From Cornus controversa (Eukaryota; Streptophyta; Magnoliopsida; Cornales; Cornaceae), in the NCBI GenBank assembly GCA_026545225.1, contig CM048845.1, forward strand, positions 120,097,033-120,161,032: DNA of 64,000 nucleotides, in the 5' to 3' direction. The position numbers and the translations under genes are program-made. Under the pieces are notes generated by a model. It made no database searches. It worked only from the letters and a program-made list of their open reading frames with translations, and was not told where the DNA came from. Positions 47,131-57,451 of the stretch are shown here, in pieces (position 1 is the stretch's first letter; the number at the start of each line of letters is the position of its first letter).

Positions 47131-48483
47131 ATGGCGTTCTGCAATTCTCTCCTTCTTGTTCTCTTCTTCTTCACCTCTCTCTCCCTTCAAGAGAGCCATG
47201 ACTCAAAACCCTTTAAGCCACCTTTAAACAACTCACTTTCTCTCTCCTTCCCTCTCACCTCTGTTTCTCTCTCTCCCAACTCCTCTGCAACTTTCATCTC
47301 TTCTCTCATATCATCATCATCATCATCATCCAGACAAAACCCAAAATCAAAGACGACCTCATCATATAGCTACAGTTCAAAGTTCAAGTATTCAATGGCT
47401 CTGATCGTCTCTCTCCCCATAGGGACCCCACCACAGACCCAACAGATGGTTTTGGACACTGGAAGCCAACTCTCTTGGATCCAATGCAACAAGAAAGCCC
47501 CCAGAAAACCCCCTCCAACGGCGTCGTTTGACCCTTCTCTTTCCTCATCTTTCTCTGTTCTTCCCTGTAACCATCCTCTCTGCAAACCCAGAATTCCCGA
47601 TTTTACCCTCCCAACTTCATGCGACCAAAACCGTCTCTGTCACTATTCTTACTTCTACGCAGATGGTACCTTGGCCGAGGGCAATCTCGTCAGAGAAAAA
47701 TTCACATTCTCAGTTTCCCAAGTTACCCCTCCTCTAATCCTTGGCTGTGCTAAGGACTCCACTGATAACGAGGGCATTTTGGGAATGAATCGTGGACGGT
47801 TGTCATTTATCACCCAAGCTAAGATTACAAAATTTTCTTATTGTGTGCCTCTTCGCCAGAATCAACTCAAAGTAACACCAACTGGTACGTTCTATCTCGG
47901 TCTAAATCCAAATGACCGTGTATTTCGGTACGTTGACCTCTTGACTTTTCCTCATAGTCAACGCATGCCCAATCTTGATCCTCTTGCCTACACTGTCGGA
48001 ATGGTAGGGATGAGAATTGGAGGGAAAAAATTGAATATACCAGCGTCAGCTTTCCGGCCAGACGCCAGCGGTGCAGGTCAGACGATGATTGATTCCGGCA
48101 CCGAGTTCACGTTTTTGGTGGATGAGGCTTACAATAAGGTGAGGGAGGAGATTGTGAGGTTGGTGGGACCCAAGTTAAAGAAGGGCTATGTGTACTTTGG
48201 AGCGTTGGATATGTGTTTTGATGGCAATGCGATGGAGATCGGACGGCTGATAGGCGATATGGTGTTGGAGTTTGACAAGGGTGTGGAGATTGTGGTTGAT
48301 AAAGGGCGGATTTTAGCTGATGTGGGTGGTGGGGTCCATTGTTTGGGCATTGGACGGTCCGATATGCTCGGGGTTGCGAGCAACATAATAGGGAATTTTC
48401 ATCAGCAAAATCTTTGGGTGGAATTTGATCTGGCCAATCGCAGAGTAGGGTTTGGAAAGGCTGATTGTAGTAGATCAATGTAG
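47131..48483 (+). CDS. PCS1-like (A1B family) aspartic protease
   Basis: Intronless, 450 residues. The N-terminal signal peptide is MAFCNSLLLVLFFFTSLSLQ; it is followed by a Ser-rich propeptide-like stretch. The pepsin-like fold shows the first catalytic site VLDTGSQLSWIQC (Asp109), a Cys-rich nepenthesin-type loop between the first active site and the flap (about 119-171), flap YADGTLAEG (about 176-184), and the second catalytic site MIDSGTEFTFLV (Asp321). The C-terminus, IIGNFHQQNLWVEFDLANRR, is typical of plant atypical aspartic proteases. Length and DTGS/DSGT pair agree with Arabidopsis PCS1, an ER-associated protease that restrains cell death in reproductive tissue. PCS1 has close paralogues, so orthology is likely but not proven. 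All catalytic residues are intact. Confidence 0.93.
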   Translation: MAFCNSLLLVLFFFTSLSLQESHDSKPFKPPLNNSLSLSFPLTSVSLSPNSSATFISSLISSSSSSSRQNPKSKTTSSYSYSSKFKYSMALIVSLPIGTPPQTQQMVLDTGSQLSWIQCNKKAPRKPPPTASFDPSLSSSFSVLPCNHPLCKPRIPDFTLPTSCDQNRLCHYSYFYADGTLAEGNLVREKFTFSVSQVTPPLILGCAKDSTDNEGILGMNRGRLSFITQAKITKFSYCVPLRQNQLKVTPTGTFYLGLNPNDRVFRYVDLLTFPHSQRMPNLDPLAYTVGMVGMRIGGKKLNIPASAFRPDASGAGQTMIDSGTEFTFLVDEAYNKVREEIVRLVGPKLKKGYVYFGALDMCFDGNAMEIGRLIGDMVLEFDKGVEIVVDKGRILADVGGGVHCLGIGRSDMLGVASNIIGNFHQQNLWVEFDLANRRVGFGKADCSRSM

Positions 48484-49798
48484 TCAACAATATGGTTCTG
48501 CTTCATCGATGATTGATGTGATGTAATATATATATATATATATATGCATACGTGCGTGTGCGTGTGTGCGTGTATGCAGTGGGAAGATATTCTGTTGCTC
48601 AATTGCAGAGGGTGTCCATATAGCATCTTTACTAATGCACCTTATAAAATTGAAGAGATGATATCGACAGGAGGTACATCGAGTTTATGAAGGATATGTA
48701 TTTAATATAATATCATGTGTTTGTAAGACTCAAGTGCTTAATATGATATTGCAAAATGATGCCCAGTTCGACTGTATAATTGGATTGATTTATGTTAATA
48801 AGAGATGACGCCATTGTGATATCACCTAACGTGATAATGTTATGACTATATTATTTTTTACTTGCATAAATGAATTGAATTAGTTCAACAATCAAAGTAT
48901 GTATCACAATTTTATAATATCAAATGATGATTCGAATTTATTTTATTTGTGGAGACCACACCTTATATATGAGGTTTCTCGATTTTCTTTCTTTTATGTG
49001 CTTTGAACTAATTAGTTCACCGGAAAAGATCTTAATTCATTAATTAGAAGACTAATCTTAAGTAATAGTGTGTAATATGTGGCAATTTTGCTACCAATGT
49101 ACTAAACTGTGATAAAAAGCCAAAACTAGTTGAATTTAGTTGTCTTCTGTAGCAGTTTTTGGATGAAATCATTTTATACTCTATTATTGTTATTTATTTA
49201 TTTAATTAATTATTTGAGTAATGAGATTTGGATATATGTACTACGTGTCTCGTGTTAATTGAAGAAAATCTTGTGGGTGCTAAAGCCCTGGAAGAGTCTT
49301 AACTAGTAATCTCATTGTCAGGAGTCCATGACCACTAAAATAGTCTACTAGTGATCTCAATTTCAAGAGTCTATGACCACTAATTACATATTCCTTGATC
49401 TTCATCTTATTATTATTTTAGAACATATTATAGGTAAATCTGAAAATAAGAACACGATCCACTTTCTTAAAATAGAACATTAGAAATAAAATAATCAAAG
49501 GGCAAGAGGGTCCTAAATTTGTAACTTTGCATGAGTACGTGGCATTTTTATTTTATTTAACTTGTGATTTCATCACAAAATTTATTACCCTCAAGTCTTA
49601 TCATTTCAAATATATAAGAGAGACGGAGGAGGAGGAGAGGATGAAAAAGTAGGAACAAAAAACAGAAAGAGCATGCAAAGATCCCAAACAAGAACTCTGT
49701 CTCCCTGGTTAAGTGAAACATGAATGTGATATACTACTTTCAATATACTCCATGTGTGTGTGTATATATACATACATTATGCATGGTGTGTGTGTGTG

Positions 49799-49834
<36 letters not shown>

Positions 49835-51560
49835 AGATTGTTGTTGTTGTTGTTTGTTTAGGCGCAAGAATGTCACATGCAATGGGTGCCCACAAGCGTG
49901 GACAGCATAGTGGGGGATTATTCCGCCGACCTTGGTTTAGTTGCAACCCATATATTCCCGACAAGCACATGATTAAGGATATATGTGTTGTGATGGTAAT
50001 TAAGAAAGAAAGAAGGAAAGAAAGAATTACTAAACAACTACTGTATTTGTATTTCCTAATACTTTTCACCTGGGCACGTGGCATTCTATTTGACTCATGA
50101 TTTGAATATTATGATTTGCCTTGTCAATTCACCTTTTTAAACCCACTTACTAGAAGTAGAGAGAATTAATCCCATGTCACTAAACTTCATTATCTTAATG
50201 CCACCAAGTCCTTACTCATTAGCGTGCCCATTGAAAAAGGTGGGGTTCTTTGTGTGTAATTCACATCATTCTCGTCACAAACATTACTACCAGTGCCAGT
50301 AACTTTCTTCTTTTACGATCACTTAGAATCTTTTTTTTTTTTTTTTCCCCTTAAATTTAAAGTAACTAGTCATCAAATTGGAAAAATAGATTCATACAAT
50401 TGATTTCAAACTATGTTTTGTTTGGTAAAAAAGAAAAAAATTAGATAAAAGAAAAATAAGAAATAATGAATAAGACATCTTCAAAGAAAATGTGTTACAA
50501 GAAAAAGAAATAAAAAAGTTTTGTAATTTAAAATATTCATAATAATTTTGCATTTCTTGTTTCTTATCTTTTGTCAAAATTTTGAGAAATAAAAATTTAT
50601 AAAAGAAGAAAAATAAATGAAACTCATCCATCTTCTTTTTCACTTCCTTCCATCTTCTGCATCAAACAATTCTCACAACTCCTTTCCATCCTTCTACCCA
50701 AACGAAAGATTAAATTTGTAAAATAAAGTGAAATATTATTTACCCACCCGATGAAACAAGAAGATAAAAAGTGAAGTGGAAAAGGCTTTTCCTTCACTGG
50801 AGGGCAATAAGAATTTGGGTCTTATCTCGTGTGTGTGGTCTTTTCAAAATAAGCTTTAGGCTTCAAGTGAATTTGTCACTTCACTCACTCTTCTCATGCC
50901 ACCATTAAAAGTACAGTAGTAGTAAAATCAAGATTTTCCATGGGTGATGGGACCTGTATACTAAAAACAAACACGAGGTATAATAAAAACAAAAATCAAT
51001 TGACTACATCTTAATCTTAGGTAGGTCTTTTTCATATGTTTTTAATTAAGAGCCAAAATCATTATTTAGAAAAATACTAAAATATTTACATTAATATCTT
51101 ATTAAATAGTATAGTATTATTGAAATAAGTGTGGATTGATTAAAGATGTTCCAATAATGGCAGATGCATAACCAGGTCTTTCGGATTAGGTTTATGCTAT
51201 TATTGCTATAGCTGATGACAGTGTAGTCTTCTTCTAAGTTAGGCTTGCGTTCAGTTCGACTATCGAGGGAGGAAAGTGACACATCAGTAGAAAAGTACAC
51301 GAAGAAGCATACAAAATTGGAGTGATAGTGTAAAGCTGTGATAGGATAGGATGGGACAATGACATCAACACTTCAAAAATCATTATCTACTGTTAAGACT
51401 CAGCAAGGATATTTTTAGGAGAGTGTTGAATACAATCCAAATCCAATGTTTGTCCTCTTAACATGTCTACCGAAAATCAAATGTTATACTCAGTATTTTG
51501 ATCCTAGGATCATATTGACGCAGGAGGATTCGAATTAAATGATGCTGAATTGTTAGATAT
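48484..51560. other. 3' UTR and intergenic DNA with microsatellites
   Basis: (TA)n then TGCG/TG repeats at about 48524-48577 lie in the protease 3' UTR. A compound (TG)n(TA)n...(TG)n(TA)n(GA)n(GTT)n block is at 49755-49857. No gene recognised. A short frame over 49868-49900 (SHAMGAHKRGQ) slightly resembles a C2H2 finger but is not supported. Confidence 0.4.
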
Positions 51561-52372
51561 AACGTGATATATTGATGGTGTTGAGATATCTTGAGTTAGT
51601 AGATCAGTGTAAAGATGACAGGAAATTTCGATCTTGTTCCTAATTGAAACAGTTTTGGACGCGTTTTGATATTTTAACAATAACTTTGGTTATGGGTATC
51701 AGAATCGCCTTTATGATCCAAATTCGAAAAGCTCTTTTAGGCGCACAAGTCGTGGGCACCAAGGGAAGCTGAGTGCATATTTTTTCGAGCCTAAAATCTG
51801 CTATTTTTCCTTCCAAATCCCCATTTTTAGTTTTTCTTTCCTTTTATAGTAATATTTTCTTTTGTCGTTTAAGCAATGATTCTGAACTCGATTTTATTTA
51901 GTATTTCATTTTGGCGTGATTATTGGAATTTTACTATTCTTGATAAGATTCCGATATTTACTATAAAACGTGACATATTGATGGTGTTGAGATATCTTGA
52001 GTTAGTAGATCAGTGCAAAGATGACAGGAAACCTTGATCTTGTTCCTAATTGGAACAGTTTTGGACGCGTTTTGATATTTTAATAATAACTTTGGTTACG
52101 GGTATCAGAATCGCCTTTATGATCCAAATTCGAAAAGCTCTTTTAGGCGCGCAAGTCATGGGCACCAAGGGAAGCTGAGTGCATATTTTTTTGAGCCTAA
52201 AATCTGCTATTTTTCCTTCCGAATCCCCATTTTTTGTTTTTCTTTCCTTTTATAGTAATATTTTCTTTTGTCATTTAAGCAATGATTCTGAACTCGATTT
52301 TATTTAGTATTTCATTTTGGCGTGATTATTGGAATTTTACTATTCTTGATAAGATTCCGATATTTACTATTT
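51561..52372 (+). repeat. 406-bp tandem duplication of LTR-like sequence
   Basis: Copy 1 is 51561-51966 and copy 2 is 51967-52372. Both start AACGTGAYATATTGATGGTG and end GATTCCGATATTTACTAT. About ten substitutions are visible by eye. The content (GTTTTGGACGCGTTTTGATA, TTTTATTTAGTATTTCATTTTGG) and the downstream 'gtccggcttgtgggttaaatgaaggtcaact' (to about 52570) resemble plant LTRs. I could not define LTR ends, so the retrotransposon origin is an inference. Confidence 0.8.
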
Positions 52373-52749
52373 TTTTTAACTATATAGTCCGGCTTGTGGG
52401 TTAAATGAAGGTCAACTTTGATTTTAAATAATAATTTGAATATCAAAAACTTTTTTCTGAATTTTTGGACGATTCTCTTGCGTTCTTCTCTGTGAATTGT
52501 CTGCTGACACTAACCTACAGAATAATCACTATTCTGTCCGACGTCGGATACACTGTTCATCTTCCAGACGTAATAAGAATAAAATAAATCCATATATATC
52601 TATATAGGAGTACTAATTATATGATGAGATTGCACTACAAGTGTTATTCCATATACATAGTAAGTACAGTAGTAACCACTGTGAATCTTGCATTGAGGGG
52701 TTACGCCAAGTATATTTGCTAGAAAGTAGATAGCCAGCCACGCAGAGAG

Positions 52750-52782
<33 letters not shown>

Positions 52783-53336
52783 ATCATTATCATTTACTTA
52801 GCTAATTAGAGGAGAAGCAAACAAAGAAAGAAAGAAAAGCGTCTCGATGGAGAACATTTACAAAACAGCTGGCATAAAAGAAAAAAGTTAAAAGAGGGAG
52901 AGATTGTTTTCAACCTTTCTTCCTCGAGAACACGGCAAATGATTCACACAACACTTTGCACGCTCGCTCGTAGAATCCTACTTTCCTCATAATAGATGAC
53001 CATAGAGAGACCCAAGCAATTATATGAAAACAAACGCCACCTTCTTTTGAAAAAAGTGCACTACATTTCATACTGTTTGTTATATATATATATAGTATAT
53101 ACTCCACCCATGCACTGCACACTGCCACACATATCTGTCTATATAAGTATAGTATGTCGTATGTATATGTATTATATCTATATGTTTGGTCCCCCACTCC
53201 GCATTCATATCCCGCCGTGTACGTTCTCTTGGGCAGCGCCCATACCTTACCTACCTTTGTTTTTGCCTCTCTGTCTTTGGGTTGCTTTGGTTGTTGAGAT
53301 ACGGAGAGAAGATATCTATCTTCATATATGTTTATA

Positions 53337-53368
53337 TGTGTGTGTATATGTATGCGTGTGTGTGTGTG

Positions 53369-53406
<38 letters not shown>
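53337..53406. repeat. compound (TG)n(TC)n(TA)n microsatellite
   Basis: Three adjoining dinucleotide tracts; the frames crossing them are repeat artefacts. Confidence 0.85.
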
Positions 53407-56400
53407 ATCAAAGATATGATATTGGTCCATTTTTCTTGGTGAAGAAAAAAGTAGGGGGTTTTGCTTTGTGGTGGCTTTAATTTAAGAAGAGTAGAGTTGA
53501 ACACTAACTAAAAGAAAGTGATTGATCCTGGGGATTGCTGTAAAAGAGATTAGCAACACTTGATCGCGCTTACCCTTTTTTGGTGAAATCATGGAACTAC
53601 ACTAGATTTCACAGTATGTAGTAGTGCCTCCAGTAGCCAAATATACATACATATAATATATATATACACACACACACAGAGCGATGCAATTAGAAAATTG
53701 ATATATTTGTGTTGATGATGGTGGCTACAAGAAACCAAAAGAATTCAAGATTGGCGGCGACCTTGGTACTAACTCCAAACCTACCTACCACCATAGAAAA
53801 GAAAAAAGGGACTTAAAACTCCTTTACAGTGGAATCTTGGGTGGTGCATTACTGGATCCAACATTTCCCAATTTGAATTGAAGTTAGTAAACCCCATCTA
53901 TCATTATGTTTTCCACAGTAGCTAAGCCTTATATACATATACATATATATATATACATATATATCTATGGTCTTAAATGCCAATTGATATTATTAGCTAA
54001 AACCCTGTGCACTTACAGTTACAGTGCAATAGAATAGACATTCTCTATAGCATCTCTGCTCATCAACATTTTCACTTTACATCTTTATGCCATTTCAATA
54101 CATTTTAAGCAAGTGATTTGGTGTTGTTGAACAAATGCAAATAATGCGCACCATTTGAGTGCAAATTGTACTCCACACAAATAATAGTTTCAATCAACAC
54201 CCGTATGGACTTTTTAGAACCTCTTTTTCTCTTAGGATGGTTAAACATTTCAAAACCTTTAAAGTGCACTAAATAGGAGTTGAACTTTTTTCTAACTAGA
54301 ATAGTAAACCAATTAATATGTAAAGATTGTTAAGAGAAAGCTTGACCTCGTCATATATCTTGTATTTTTTAAATGTATTTATTAAAAATAAATCAACAAA
54401 ATAGAAAACAAAAATTATAAACCCAATAAATAGGAAGTAAATGTTAAAGAAAAGAAAGTTAAACTATTTTTAAGTGTAAAATATTAAAAGAAACAGTATG
54501 AACTGAAATTTAGAGGATGGAACTAATGCAATATGTAGAATGAGATGGTCAAATGTATTACAAGAATATTAAAAGAGATTCTTGTATAATCAAAAGGAAA
54601 ATGCTCATTATCCAATACAAACTTGATGGTGAAATGAGGATGTCCATAACCAGTAGTAAAGAAAAACAGACTATACCAAAATTTGATAGAGATCTAGAAA
54701 TCAAACAAGTTTTCAAAAAGATACAAAACGAAAATATGAAAGTTAAAAGTAATAAGAAACACTAAATATAAAGCATCCCGCGATCATTATTTTAAATTAG
54801 GTACAAAATATGATGAGAAGAGCATATACAAAATTATTACACTAGAGGAATGAAAAAATACAGTGTGAGAATGAAGCGAAAGGGGGTGAGGATCTAACGA
54901 TGAACATTTAAGCCCCTTATTGGCATTTTTTTGTTGATGTTGGTGAAAACTAAAATCACTATCCTTATTTATGAATTACCCAACTACGTACAGAAATGAA
55001 AATTAACTAGACTTGGAAAGAGAACAGAAATCATGTAATCCTTTTTTGGGTGCTAGAAGGCAATTGGAGGAAGTGACCTCCTTTTCCTGTCTTTGTGCGA
55101 CAAATCATTAGGAATCTTATGTCATTCTTGTGAGGATCTAATTGAGTTTCTTTGGATGCTTTCATAGTATTCTTTGGTTCATAAAGGCATTGTGAGAGTG
55201 CATGATTCTGAGGGTTAGGATTTGGTGAATTGTATGTCATTCTTGTAGAAAGGTGAGCATATGACATGCTTAGTAATCAATTCAGCTGCTAGAGAATTAT
55301 TTTTTTGGGATTGACCGTGAATGCAGGCCTTAGTACCCAGCTGAACCACATGAATTTGTTATTTCCTTTATCCTGCATAGAAACTTAAGTTATTTATTTC
55401 ACTTGTATTTTTTACAGATTGTTGTTGCTTTTCATTATTATTTGAGTTCCTCGTTGTAACCAAACTGATCCTAAGTGATCAATCATTGCTCTAGCACTTA
55501 TTTAGAAGCCTCGCATAATCTATCAATCAAATTGTTATGAGATCAAGTTATTCAATCAAAAATTAGCTTGGAACTAACCTATCATAATCTACTTTTTGAG
55601 AGGAGGGTGCATCCAAGGTTCTCTTTAGCGTGTGATTTGTGTGTCAACAAACCTGACCATGTAACGTGTAAAACGCAGCATCAATAGCCACCATTTGATT
55701 GACTTCCACTGGACTGGTTTTAATAGTTTCAGTCCTATAGGTTCAAACAAACTATTTGATTTTTTGGAAGAGAGAGAGAGGGAAAAGAATATATAGAAAT
55801 GTCAGTTGCCAAGTTATTAATCAAACTAGGTAGGAGTAACATTTATTCTTCTACAAAAGCTAGTAATTTATCTGTGTATATTGAGTTCCTCATACCTCTT
55901 ATGTTTCCACAAGATATTTCAAATTTCACTTCTGAATTTCCATAACTAGACTATGTCCATGATCTCTATGTTAATATGTTCCGTTATCTACACAAAAGCA
56001 TGAAAGTGAACTTCCCATCATTCTGTACATGAGAACCTCATTATACATTTTGTTTGCATGGTACTAGTTCAAAATAAATAAATAAAAACCTCCTATAGAG
56101 CTGCAACCTTAAATAGAATTCCGAAAATACCTGCTCAAGTGCAATCACATGGAAGAGGAGCAATAAAATCATTCTTCATTTATCTTCCGCCACAAGACTT
56201 ACAAAATCCCAAGAGATGCGATTTAGGGAAAAAAAAATGGCATCCACTTCAATGTAGTTCTCGAAGCATTCAAATCCCCATAAACATTAAGATATCCCAT
56301 TGAAAACTACTGCTAAGTGATTGGAATTCCACTTCTTCCACTACATGCTTTGGAATATTCAACATCTTGCTGCTGTACTGTACTACTGCACAAGGGTCGG

Positions 56401-56562
56401 TCACCTATGAATCCAATGTTGACTGGTGCTAAAGACCACCATTGAAGTTTTGCGAAAGATTTGCATCGGCATCAACTAATCAAAATTCCCATTTTCAATA
56501 TCAATATAGCAAAGACCATGTCACAGACTTCAACTCCTCATAGTTATGATAACCAGATCATA

Positions 56563-56606
56563 GTTCAGATATGTTGTTACCTTCAAAGATAACAACATAT
56601 CTGAAC
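56563..56606. other. perfect 17-bp hairpin
   Basis: GTTCAGATATGTTGTTA (56563-56579) and its exact complement (56590-56606) are separated by the 10-base loop CCTTCAAAGA. It is not followed by a U-run and matches no microRNA I recognise. Confidence 0.75.
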
Positions 56607-56889
56607 ATCCAATCTTTTCCAATAAGAAGAGACCACAAGCCTATGATAAATCAAGTAGATTTGCATTCACTTGTAACCAAGCAAAACTAGAAGAGAAAAA
56701 ATGTTTTCTGAACATGCAACAATTCACTGGGGTTCAAGTGAACTCACAATAAAGCACGATAAGCAAAATCAGGAAATAAGCCCTTACTCATTTCCTAAGT
56801 TAATTAATATCTTCTGGGTTACCATACCCACAATGCCTTTCCAATAAAATGTCACAGTAATCAAGAACGGTCTCAAATTAAGCGTCACC

Positions 56890-57330
56890 TTCAGCAGACT
56901 TCCTCTGCTAATAAGAACATTACAGTTTCCGACCCCGATGCACGGCCCACACAACATATCTCCTGGAGCAGCTAGACACGCAACTTATGTCCCCCTTCGC
57001 ACAGAACCCATCCATAATAACACTATGCATTGCATAGAAACGCATCTTATGTCCCCCTTGCACAGAACCCATCAATGATAACACCATGCAAGGCATCTGA
57101 TCCTTTTCCAGTTTCAACATCTTCCCAAGCCCATTTCTGCATCAATAGCTTGTCCCTTTCTTAAAGGCCCTGAAATATCAAGATAATCTGGTGGTCCAAA
57201 CTTGAGGATTGTTTGGACAGGAACATCATCTCTATAACACGGTAAATATACTCTAGTCCATTTAGATTTTGCAAGCACAGAACTTCCATATAAAAGCTTC
57301 AACTTTCACGGTCATCGTGTCAAGGTTGAT
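56890..57330 (-). pseudogene. decayed PPR-like relic with a 62-bp tandem duplication
   Basis: On the minus strand, pieces in different frames read VIMDGFCAKGDISC, a second frame-broken FCxKGDIRC copy, and SGPLRKGQAIDAEMGLG. These resemble PPR helices (VIIDGFCKKGD..., GLLRKGQxxDA). The two FCAKGD pieces come from a direct duplication: 56979-57040 and 57041-57102, starting CGCAACTTATGTCCCCC and CGCATCTTATGTCCCCC. There is no continuous frame. It lies just 3' of the intact PPR gene and may be a remnant of its former, longer end or of a duplicate. Confidence 0.4.
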
Positions 57331-57451
57331 TTGCATATAGAGTACGCAAAGAAAACAAACTGAAGTCTCTGTGAATTCACTTGCTGGCTTGTATTCATTA
57401 CCTAAACTGGCCAACCTCCCTGGGACTTTTACTGTTCTAAACACACAGAAA

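Larger units (their letters stand above)
52373..56889. other. intergenic DNA with microsatellites, no recognised gene
   Basis: (TA)n(CA)n at about 52751-52781; a (TG)n(TC)n(TA)n compound at 53337-53406; a TA-rich run at 53938-53967. Bases 53180-53300 are GC-richer and could be transcribed, but hold no coding frame or known microRNA. Frames at 54553-54765 and 55031-55267 (minus) are unrecognised. Confidence 0.4.

Noticed and set aside
46979-47227. Overlapping plus-strand frame upstream of the aspartic protease
   Set aside because: It overlaps the signal-peptide region of the protease in another frame and lacks coding features; the protease frame is clearly the real one.
49868-49910. Possible C2H2 zinc-finger piece (SHAMGAHKRGQ)
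   Set aside because: Only one short phrase resembles the plant QALGGHxxAHKR motif; there is no cysteine pair upstream and the frame begins in a microsatellite.
52790-54060. MicroRNA precursor or lncRNA promoter
   Set aside because: No sequence matching the conserved plant microRNA families I know (156, 159, 160, 164, 166, 167, 172, 390, 396, 398) and no long foldback seen.
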